From: Spirochaetaceae bacterium
GTDB lineage: Bacteria > Spirochaetota > Spirochaetia > SZUA-6 > Bin103
Reading direction: 5' to 3'
Assembly (NCBI GenBank): GCA_026710565.1
Contig: JAPOQV010000252.1
Location: 1 to 8,558, forward strand
Length of the DNA: 8,558 bases
The translations under genes and the position numbers were made by a program. The notes beneath the pieces were generated by a model. That model saw nothing but the letters and a program-made list of their open reading frames with translations, made no database searches and had not been told where the DNA came from. How positions within the stretch are numbered: the first letter of the stretch is position 1; every line of letters begins with the position of its first letter. Shown piece by piece: positions 1 to 5,050 of the stretch.

Positions 1-188
1 CATGGATTGCCCTTTCTCGGGGTCGTCCAGGTGATAGGCACCGGCCCCGGTCTGCCATTGCGCCGCGTCCACGCGTCTTGCCGCAAAGCACCAGCGATAT
101 TGCCCACCACCGCCAGGCCCAGCAGCACGACGGCGGCGACCGCGGCGATCCACAGGAGATAACCAGCCAGGTCGATCAGCATGTTCAT
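1..188 (-). CDS. Small single-helix membrane protein, incomplete at window edge
   Basis: The reading frame opens with ATG at 188 and is still open at base 1, so only the first 62 residues are visible. Residues 1-6 are short and polar. Residues 7-34 are strongly hydrophobic, rich in Leu, Ala and Val with one Trp, and look like one transmembrane helix. A basic, Pro- and Gly-rich tail follows (around WTRRNGRPGPVPITW). The start overlaps the stop of the upstream gene as ATGA, and a GGAGGG sequence lies about 9 bases upstream, so the start is well supported. I do not recognise the family. Position after structural genes allows a lysis or tail-related role, but nothing in the sequence shows this. 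A second frame in the last 80 bases also looks protein-like (see findings), so the distal part of the translation is less certain than the helix. Confidence 0.6.
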   Translation of the reverse strand, partial: MNMLIDLAGYLLWIAAVAAVVLLGLAVVGNIAGALRQDAWTRRNGRPGPVPITWTTPRKGNP

Positions 189-565
189 AACGAAAAACCC
201 TCCAATTGGACGACTCCCCGCCAGCATCGTTCGGGAGCCTTGCGATCGGCGACAAGCAAATCTCTCTGGCGCTGCAGGGCAACGGTGCCGCCAACGATTC
301 GCACTTGTCGCTCAACGTGATCGTCCACGTCTGGATACAGAAGCCACTCATGACCGTGTTGATCCAACCAACCTCGAAACGCTTTGAGGTCGCTTTCCCT
401 CACCAAAATGTCAAAGGTGCGCGTCTTGAATTGGACTTGCGCCGGTCGCTGATTCGGGGGACCCGAGGCGATCGCCGTCCGGCCCAACTGGTTTACATCG
501 GCACCCAAGCCATAATCGTCAAGGACCACCTTCGCCAGGTGGAAGGGAAATTTCTGAAGCGCCAT
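185..565 (-). CDS. Phage tail-associated structural protein (small, hypothetical)
   Basis: This gene encodes 126 residues. The pattern resembles a family of small proteins often found in siphophage tail clusters: an N-terminal DGYGL-like stretch (here DDYGLGADV, about residues 16-24), a GPPNQR element near 35-40, then a beta-rich body with FKTRTFDILVRESDLKAFRGWL, an RQVRIVGG element, and a closing W-x-V-x-L-E (WRGVVQLEGF) near the C terminus. Seen directly are this motif order, no signal peptide and no membrane segment. The assignment to tail structure is from remembered family resemblance and not from a search. The ATG overlaps the stop of the upstream DUF1376 gene as ATGA, and the stop overlaps the next ATG in the same way, so all three are probably translationally coupled. 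Confidence 0.6.
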   Translation of the reverse strand: MALQKFPFHLAKVVLDDYGLGADVNQLGRTAIASGPPNQRPAQVQFKTRTFDILVRESDLKAFRGWLDQHGHEWLLYPDVDDHVERQVRIVGGTVALQRQRDLLVADRKAPERCWRGVVQLEGFSL

Positions 566-1917
566 CAGCCTATCGCCTCGGTGTACGTCAGGGCCACGGC
601 CCGCGCCGGCTGGCCACCGTCGATCGCCGCAGCAGCAGGATCAAACGCGGCTTCATCTTGAACGCCAGCAAACGCACTCGGATCGACGGCAACACCGGCC
701 CCACACGCCAGGCACATTGCGAATGTCGCGGGCTTTGCGGTAGCGTCTCGCGCCGTCAGGAGTTTGCGCATGTTGGTGGGGTGCTGGCAGTCGGCGCCGT
801 CGCCGAGGTCAACGGGTTCGGCTTCCAAGCCGTGACCCAGGTTGACGGTCTCCTGCCCCTCGCTTTCGTCGTGTAGTAGCTGAAACGTACCCATGGTAGG
901 CTCCTTTCTCGGCATTACTGCGTTGCACTGCAGGCACTGGATGTGTGTGCCACGGTGATCGTCGTAGGGTATCCCCCTGTCGTTCACGTACTGACATGCG
1001 CCGTCGTGTGCGCACTCCGACTGTGCCTTACGGTCTCGCTCAATCTCCGCCAGTTGCTCGTCGAGAAGTTGCCGGTTGTTCTTCTCGGTCTTCTGCGCCC
1101 TGGTCATCGCTGGCGCCGGATGCTCCCACTGTTCGTCCACATTCTCGGCATCACGGAAAAACGACTGCGGCGTCATGACGTACTGCGTACCCAAGACACA
1201 GGTCGCGTCACAGTAAGACCGATACCGCCGCGCAGCCGCCACCAGGTCGTCAATCGTCCGGCCTTCCCGAACACGATGTTTCAGTGCCTTGATCGTTGCC
1301 TTCCGGCTCGCCCCGGACTTCCCAGGATATTCGCGCCAGATGGTTTCGAGATCGTCCTGATTGATAATCACACTTGCACACGCGCCGTTAGGCGCAATCT
1401 CGCGCGCAGGCGCGGGGGGGGTGTTCGTATGTTTTCTTTTCAATCTCTCTTCTGAATTCTGAATTCTGACTTCTGACTTCTGGGGGGGCAATTGCTTTTC
1501 ATTTGCTAAAGCAATTGCTTTTGGTTTGCTTTTCGGTGGCCTCCCGCCTCGTTTTCCGGCCTTACTGCGCTTCGCCACTTTGTCCCGATAGGCTTCCATT
1601 TCTGACATCGCGCGGTGATTCACATAACCCCCGTCGACCTCATGCCAGTAACGCCCAAGAACGCTGCACACCGCGTCCTGTTCGACCTTCGAGAGTGCCC
1701 CTACGAGTCGGTAAAGGCGCTCCGGGTCGGCAGGCAATGGTCGGCCCCGGCCCTGATAGAATGATTTGAGCAACAAGAAGTAACAACCGTGTTCGAGGGG
1801 CAGGAGGTCTTTCGTCTTGCGGTCGTAATCGTCCCACCAAAACTGCGCGTAGGGCATGTGGGGAAAAGGCTCGGAATCGTCGTTGGCAGGCTTGTAGATC
1901 GGTGGGTTTTCTGGCAT
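565..1917 (-). CDS. DUF1376 (YdaU-like) phage replication protein with C-terminal zinc-ribbon modules
   Basis: The protein has 450 residues from ATG 1917. The frame extends upstream to 2076, but 1917 has an AAAGGAG Shine-Dalgarno 11 bases upstream and begins just before the conserved domain. Residues about 22-120 form a DUF1376 domain (PYAQFWWDDY, LEHGCYFLLL, LYRLVGA, GGYVNHRAMSEMEAYRDK). A low-complexity basic linker follows at about 125-185. Residues about 188-265 form a helical module (ETIWREYPGKSG...TPQSFFRD) common in phage replication proteins. A charged helical stretch leads to a zinc-ribbon-like motif (C302, H304, C308, C328, C331) and then a second one (about C377, H379, C402, C405). 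DUF1376 proteins are usually found in phage replication modules as putative initiator or helicase-loading proteins. The length is well above the usual DUF1376 protein because of the C-terminal extension, which has its own internal start at 894. Its place among structural genes is odd. Confidence 0.8.
   Translation of the reverse strand: MPENPPIYKPANDDSEPFPHMPYAQFWWDDYDRKTKDLLPLEHGCYFLLLKSFYQGRGRPLPADPERLYRLVGALSKVEQDAVCSVLGRYWHEVDGGYVNHRAMSEMEAYRDKVAKRSKAGKRGGRPPKSKPKAIALANEKQLPPQKSEVRIQNSEERLKRKHTNTPPAPAREIAPNGACASVIINQDDLETIWREYPGKSGASRKATIKALKHRVREGRTIDDLVAAARRYRSYCDATCVLGTQYVMTPQSFFRDAENVDEQWEHPAPAMTRAQKTEKNNRQLLDEQLAEIERDRKAQSECAHDGACQYVNDRGIPYDDHRGTHIQCLQCNAVMPRKEPTMGTFQLLHDESEGQETVNLGHGLEAEPVDLGDGADCQHPTNMRKLLTARDATAKPATFAMCLACGAGVAVDPSAFAGVQDEAAFDPAAAAIDGGQPARAVALTYTEAIG
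892..907 (-). promoter_or_regulatory. Internal in-frame ribosome binding site and ATG start
   Basis: Within the DUF1376 gene an AAAGGAG sequence (901-907) sits 6 bases before an in-frame ATG (892-894). The surrounding sequence copies that at the gene's own start: GCCG, one or three bases, AAAGGAG, a gap, then CCTACYATG. Starting here would give a 109-residue protein ending at 565 that carries only the second CxH...CLxC zinc-ribbon. Either this is a real internal start making a short isoform, or two once-separate genes have been joined by loss of a stop codon. Confidence 0.5.
1450..1482 (-). repeat. 7-bp tandem repeat array within the DUF1376 gene
   Basis: The plus strand reads four full copies of TTCTGAM (two TTCTGAA, then two TTCTGAC) plus a partial TTCTG, followed at once by seven G. 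On the coding strand this encodes part of the linker (about KSEVRIQNSEE). The unit is not a multiple of three, so gain or loss of one unit would shift the frame. The block is markedly AT-richer than the surrounding gene. Confidence 0.85.
1488..1533. repeat. Phased TTGC boxes with two 12-bp direct repeats (candidate iterons)
   Basis: GCAATTGCTTTT occurs exactly at 1488-1499 and again at 1511-1522; its first eight bases are a palindrome. Related boxes lie between and after them (ATTTGCTAAA from 1501, TTTGCTTTT from 1525). The four TTGC cores start at 1492, 1503, 1515 and 1526, that is 11, 12 and 11 bases apart, about one helical turn each. The two 12-bp copies are 23 bases apart, so they are read in different codon frames, which argues that the repetition is a DNA signal and not a peptide repeat. 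Confidence 0.8.
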
Positions 1918-1935
1918 AGTAGGCAAATCTCCTTT
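1915..1935 (-). promoter_or_regulatory. Ribosome binding site that decides the DUF1376 gene start
   Basis: AAAGGAG at 1929-1935 lies 11 bases before ATG 1917. The spacing is long but the sequence is a near-perfect Shine-Dalgarno, and the same flanks recur at the internal start at 894 with a 5-base shorter gap. This favours 1917 over the upstream in-frame ATGs at 2076 and 2019, which have no comparable site. Confidence 0.55.
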
Positions 1936-2067
1936 GCGGCCCAGGCAGCCTTTTGGAGTGTCGGATTGCCCCGGATCGCGCTCAATGCCGACCGGGGCTT
2001 TTCTGCGTCTGGTTTCCATGATATGCGCATGGACTGTAATTGCAACTTTCGGCCCTCGTTTCAACGG

Positions 2068-2101
2068 CTTAGGCAAGTCCCGTCTAGACGAGTCAAGTCA
2101 A
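2068..2101 (-). promoter_or_regulatory. Candidate promoter and palindromic operator upstream of the DUF1376 gene
   Basis: The gap of about 195 bases between the 2113 stop and the 1917 start is the largest apparently untranslated stretch in the phage part. On the minus strand it holds two overlapping TTGACT hexamers (2091-2101) and, 17 bases on, a weak -10-like CCTAAG (2068-2073). A perfect 10-bp palindrome, CGTCTAGACG (2081-2090), sits between them, where a repressor could act. Short imperfect GAGTC/GGTC repeats flank it to 2110. Only the -35 hexamer and the palindrome are good; the -10 is poor. Confidence 0.3.
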
Positions 2102-2112
2102 GCCGAGTCGGG

Positions 2113-2487
2113 TCACGTCGCGTTTGTGTGGGTATCTGGCAGAGGTACTGGCGTCTGTAGCCCCTGCCACCTTCTCAGTACTTCGTGCAGCACCCCGATC
2201 GTCACCGGTCCGCCCTTTGCGCCCCGATAGCCACGCCGATTGAGTTCTGCCACGACCTCGCGATTTCCCAAGCCCTTGGCCTTGAGTTCGTCGATCACGG
2301 GTCCGATGGATCGCGCCCGGGCGTCGGCATTGTCCACCAGCCGCTGGCCTGTCCGGCTGAAATTGAAACGCATGACTGCATCCCCCTGGGTTGAACGGCA
2401 CACCCCGCAGAATTTGCCACTGGCGCCACGGGTGACGAGGTGGGGTTTACGACAACCCCGACACACCACTTGCATGGGTTTCGACAT
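2113..2487 (-). CDS. Small zinc-ribbon protein with recombinase-like helical domain
   Basis: The protein has 124 residues. An N-terminal zinc ribbon is visible as C9-x2-C12 and C27-x2-C30. Residues about 58-107 (IGPVIDELKAKGLGNREVV, then LNRRGYRGAKGGPVTIGVLH) resemble the helical DNA-binding region that follows the catalytic domain in serine recombinases, where helices read the target; no catalytic domain is present. A DNA-binding or regulatory role is therefore an inference. The ATG at 2487 directly abuts the previous gene's TAG and has no good Shine-Dalgarno. An in-frame ATG at 2373 has an AGGGGG sequence 8 bases upstream and would give an 86-residue form lacking the zinc ribbon. I keep the longer form because the four cysteines are well placed. 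No specific function is claimed. Confidence 0.6.
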   Translation of the reverse strand: MSKPMQVVCRGCRKPHLVTRGASGKFCGVCRSTQGDAVMRFNFSRTGQRLVDNADARARSIGPVIDELKAKGLGNREVVAELNRRGYRGAKGGPVTIGVLHEVLRRWQGLQTPVPLPDTHTNAT

Positions 2488-2748
2488 CTATCGCGCGAGT
2501 TCGTATGTGCAGAGGTAATCGCTGTGGAAGTCGGCATGCCACACGAACACGGAATCTCCCGCGTCCACCGTGATCTGAGCCCCCTCGAGGAAAGCGAGCC
2601 CGGCACCGCCACCAACATCGGGCGCGGTCCTGCCGATGCTAAAGCGCAGGATGCGGAAAGAGTCGCCATGACTATTCTGGAGGGAATACCGGTCGCCAAC
2701 TGCCAACCCTGCCAGTGGGGTCGGCACCGCGGTCACGAGTTGTTCCAC
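2488..2748 (-). CDS. Small beta-rich phage structural protein (hypothetical)
   Basis: This gene encodes 86 residues from a GTG at 2748, eight bases after GGGGAG, which lies in the last codons of the portal gene; the gap from the portal stop is 5 bases. The open frame extends further upstream to 3090, but that part only shadows the portal gene in another frame. The sequence alternates hydrophobic residues and has features seen in small proteins of phage head clusters: GDRYSLQN near the N terminus, a short Gly-rich turn (DVGGGAG), a VDAGDSVFVW segment, and a Leu/Tyr-rich end. Such proteins often sit beside portal or connector genes and may be head-decoration or fibre-like, but I cannot name a family. 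There is no signal peptide or membrane helix. Confidence 0.6.
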   Translation of the reverse strand: MEQLVTAVPTPLAGLAVGDRYSLQNSHGDSFRILRFSIGRTAPDVGGGAGLAFLEGAQITVDAGDSVFVWHADFHSDYLCTYELAR

Positions 2749-2753
2749 GTCAT

Positions 2754-3851
2754 CTACTCCCCATCTACTAGCACGCCCGACAACTGCGCCGCCTTTTCCA
2801 AATCCAGCCCACCCTCGACGAAGCTCCTGAAGGCTCTTGCTCTCCCTGCCATATCGGACGCCTGGATAGCCGAAAAATCCAAATCCAGCTCGGGCTGTTC
2901 CAGTTTCTCCCGGAGTTCTGTCAGCAGAATCTTTGCCACGGGTTGCAGCCCCAGATGAGCAAATCTCCGCAGGGATTCTCTTTGTGATGTTCCTTCTGCC
3001 CCCGGACTCAGGAGTGCACTGGGGACATTGCAGGCGCCGGCGATCGACAAGGCCAGGTCGTTTCTTGTCGCCCTCAAGACGTCCGGCCAATCGGGTCCGA
3101 GCCGGACCTGTTTCCAGTCTTGGCGGGGCGCGTTCTCTGAACCCAACCCGAAACCAGACGATGTGGTCTCCAGCAACAGCACGTTACCCCTGGCTGCCAC
3201 GATGTCACTACGGAGGGGCGCGAGCGGATCCTCGTCGTCCTCACCTGCGTCTTCCTCTCCGCCGCGGCCATCCTCAGGTATCGGGACAACCTGGGCTGAT
3301 GGTGCTCCGGCCTCGTTGCCCATCGTGACCTCGATGCCACCGGCGAGCCGATCCGTATGCGACGACCAGCCCAGCGGAGAGACGCCAGCCCAAGGTCGAA
3401 CCGGGTCAACGGCATACCTCGCATGGAGCACCGACGCATGGGGAACGAGCATGGTTCGGCTGCCGGACGGCGCGTAAACATCGGCCCTCACCCACCAGGA
3501 GCGCGGATCAGCATCACCCTCGAGGTCATAACTGCCGATTGGCAATAGCGACAGCGACCCATCGGGACGCACGTCTATCAAGTGCAGATCCTCACCTCTC
3601 CTGAGCATGTTCCTAGCCATGAGTGCCAGGGTCGGAGGGGTCAAGAGCCCAGCGACCTCAGCCGACGCCCCCTTGAGGGTGGCGGCGGCGAACCCAGCGG
3701 CATAGAGAATTGCGCACGATTCGAGAATTGCCGTCGCCTGTGCGTTCTTCGCCGACCCCTCGCCTGCCGCGGCTGCCAGCAATGCACGCTGTACGGAATC
3801 GCCATAATTCGCCCGTCGCTCCACTCTCCGTCTCGACCACGGCCACCGCAT
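2754..3851 (-). CDS. Phage portal protein (HK97 family)
   Basis: The portal forms the dodecameric ring at one capsid vertex through which DNA enters and leaves and to which the connector binds. The protein has 365 residues, somewhat shorter than HK97 portal. Visible landmarks are an early Ala-rich helical region (residues 35-60), a central beta part (LHLIDVRPDGSLSLLPIGSY), the PWAGVSPLGW motif near residues 153-162 typical of the family, DWPDVLRATRNDLALSIAGA followed by VPSALL (about 254-281), and a helical C terminus. An acidic run at about 193-208 (EDGRGGEEDAGEDDED) looks like a disordered loop inserted in the middle of the protein. ATG 3851 follows the head-closure stop by 3 bases. It lies at the distal end of the head module, whereas it usually comes first. 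Confidence 0.88.
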   Translation of the reverse strand: MRWPWSRRRVERRANYGDSVQRALLAAAAGEGSAKNAQATAILESCAILYAAGFAAATLKGASAEVAGLLTPPTLALMARNMLRRGEDLHLIDVRPDGSLSLLPIGSYDLEGDADPRSWWVRADVYAPSGSRTMLVPHASVLHARYAVDPVRPWAGVSPLGWSSHTDRLAGGIEVTMGNEAGAPSAQVVPIPEDGRGGEEDAGEDDEDPLAPLRSDIVAARGNVLLLETTSSGFGLGSENAPRQDWKQVRLGPDWPDVLRATRNDLALSIAGACNVPSALLSPGAEGTSQRESLRRFAHLGLQPVAKILLTELREKLEQPELDLDFSAIQASDMAGRARAFRSFVEGGLDLEKAAQLSGVLVDGE

Positions 3852-3854
3852 GGG

Positions 3855-4205
3855 CTACGCCCTCGCTCTGCAGATGACGAGCGCGTGGCTAAACCCGTTG
3901 CCGCGCGTTCCGCGATCCAGTGGGGGTCCGACCGCGACGAAGACCTGGTCACCGTCCACGATCTCGACATCAGGATCGATACGTGGGCCAGAGCGCACCG
4001 TGAATTGGCTCTGAATCACTCGCGTTGGCACGCCGTCCTCCGCCTGCTCCGTCACGGAGATGTCCCGCCGATGAGCCCAGACGATCTCACCCCACTCGAC
4101 CTCGGTAACATTCCCGTAGGAATCCTGTAAAAGCGGCAGCGGCCGCTGTTTGGGGTTCCGTAACCGAACCTTTTTGTTCATCCTCGGTGCCTGGTACTCA
4201 TCCAT
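3855..4205 (-). CDS. Phage head closure / head-tail adaptor protein
   Basis: The protein has 116 residues from ATG 4205, which overlaps the end of the gp6-like gene by 8 bases (ATGGATGA) and has GGGGG about 11 bases upstream. Upstream in-frame sequence to 4316 only shadows the gp6-like gene. The sequence fits the head-tail joining family: a basic start (MNKKVRLRNPKQRP), the DSYGNVTEVEWGEIVWAHRRDIS core (about 32-54), a beta strand TRVIQSQFTVRSG, then PRIDPDVEIVDGDQVFVAVG. Members form the ring that closes the portal-connector channel and joins it to the tail. Position between the gp6-like connector and portal supports this. Assigned from motif resemblance. Confidence 0.75.
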   Translation of the reverse strand: MDEYQAPRMNKKVRLRNPKQRPLPLLQDSYGNVTEVEWGEIVWAHRRDISVTEQAEDGVPTRVIQSQFTVRSGPRIDPDVEIVDGDQVFVAVGPPLDRGTRGNGFSHALVICRARA

Positions 4206-4476
4206 GTCGAATGACCCCCGCACGCCGCTTTTTCCACGGCGACAACAAGGACTCGGCGCCGCTGTTACGCAGCACCGCGGCATGACCGGACCCGCTCGGC
4301 GCCGGTGGCGCATCAATCATATACGCGACACACCGCACCACCGCCTCGTCCCTGACCGGCTCGGGCGCTTGGCGTGTGAACTTGTCCACCAGGGCCTCCA
4401 CCACGGGTCTCAACCGCTGAACGTCTGCAAGATCGCCCCTGACCGCCTCGACCAGGTCCTCATCTGTCAGAGCCAA
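4198..4476 (-). CDS. gp6-like head-tail connector protein
   Basis: The protein has 92 residues. The start is placed at TTG 4476, eight bases after a strong AGGAGG, overlapping the protease stop by 10 bases; the frame to 4617 is otherwise a shadow of the protease gene. The sequence matches the gp6-like connector pattern: an acidic helical N terminus (LTDEDLVEAVRGDL), a helix with VRDEAVVRCVAYMIDAPP, and a C-terminal HAAVLRNSGAESLLSPWKKRRAGVI, the family's characteristic ending (NxLRxSGAxxLLxPWxxRRAG). These proteins stack as a ring beneath the portal. The TTG start is unusual; no nearby ATG or GTG has a comparable ribosome binding site. Confidence 0.78.
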   Translation of the reverse strand: MALTDEDLVEAVRGDLADVQRLRPVVEALVDKFTRQAPEPVRDEAVVRCVAYMIDAPPAPSGSGHAAVLRNSGAESLLSPWKKRRAGVIRHG

Positions 4477-4979
4477 AACCGCGCCCTCCTGGGTGTCATA
4501 CCCGCCGACGTGTACCGCTTCTCCAACTCCAAGATGGCGCCCTCGTGACCAGGGACATCGACCAGGCCCAGGCCGACCAGGCGGGCCCGCTTTACCATCC
4601 GACGCCTCCCCTCCCATGTGTCTTCGCTTACGGTCATTTCGACGCTGAAGCCGGTCAAAACACGACGAGACACCAGCTCTGAAACTGCCGGACCCTCACC
4701 GTACTTCGGTAGTACGACCTGCGCTCGCAAATCGGTCGGCGTGTCGTCCAGCACCAGACCACCGCCCTCCCGGTTGACCGCGATCGAGCGTTCCCGGACG
4801 TGCATGACGTTCAGGCGCAGCTCGCCGATCGGCGCGAAGGCACCCGGCGCAATGGTCTCAGTAAAGCGTCCGAGATTGGACGGGACGCCATACGGCACGA
4901 CAACTCCGCTCAAGCGATCACCCTCGGCGCGGAATTCGATTGCCGCGAAACGCCGCTCCGTGCCCTCTGTGCCGTTCAC
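4467..4979 (-). CDS. HK97-family prohead protease (peptidase U35)
   Basis: The protein has 170 residues. The start is placed at GTG 4979, five bases after AGGGGG; extension to 5126 would overlap the capsid gene and carries no family sequence. It cleaves capsid and scaffold segments inside the immature head. Landmarks are RFAAIEFRAEGDRLSGVVVPYG at the start, FTETIAPGAF (about 39-48), H60 in NVMHVRERSIAV as the likely catalytic His, and S112 in LTGFSVEM as the likely nucleophile, followed by LVGLGLVDVPGH. The upstream sequence contains ATGCTGTGA, a two-codon reading frame whose stop overlaps the GTG start; this could tune initiation. The gene comes after the capsid gene, not before it as is usual. 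Confidence 0.87.
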   Translation of the reverse strand: MNGTEGTERRFAAIEFRAEGDRLSGVVVPYGVPSNLGRFTETIAPGAFAPIGELRLNVMHVRERSIAVNREGGGLVLDDTPTDLRAQVVLPKYGEGPAVSELVSRRVLTGFSVEMTVSEDTWEGRRRMVKRARLVGLGLVDVPGHEGAILELEKRYTSAGMTPRRARFWL

Positions 4980-5010
4980 AGCATCCCCCTGGCTTTCTAC
5001 CTTGAGCCGC

Positions 5011-5027
5011 AAAAAACGCCTCAGGCG
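5011..5027 (-). terminator. Candidate intrinsic terminator after the capsid gene
   Basis: On the minus strand a short GC hairpin, CGCC-TGA-GGCG (5017-5027), is followed at once by six T (5011-5016). It lies 24 bases after the capsid stop and before the protease ribosome binding site. The stem is only 4 bp (5 with a G-T pair), so it would act as a partial terminator, lowering protease and connector transcripts relative to capsid. Confidence 0.5.
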
Positions 5028-5050
5028 CGATTCTCGTGCGAAAAACCGGC

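Noticed and set aside
943..1455. Long plus-strand open frame opposite the DUF1376 gene
   Set aside because: It lies fully antisense to a gene with clear domains; its translation is Arg/Val-rich with no motif and no good ribosome binding site. Treated as a shadow frame.
1450..1533. CRISPR array
   Set aside because: Repeat units are 7 and 12 bases, with no unique spacers of regular 30-base size and no cas genes.
1918..2076. 53-residue extension of the DUF1376 protein to ATG 2076
   Set aside because: No Shine-Dalgarno at 2076, no conserved residues in the extension, and a good site at 1917. A longer protein cannot be fully excluded.
2749..3090. N-terminal extension of the 86-residue protein
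   Set aside because: This stretch is the portal gene read in another frame; the GTG at 2748 with GGGGAG upstream explains the start.
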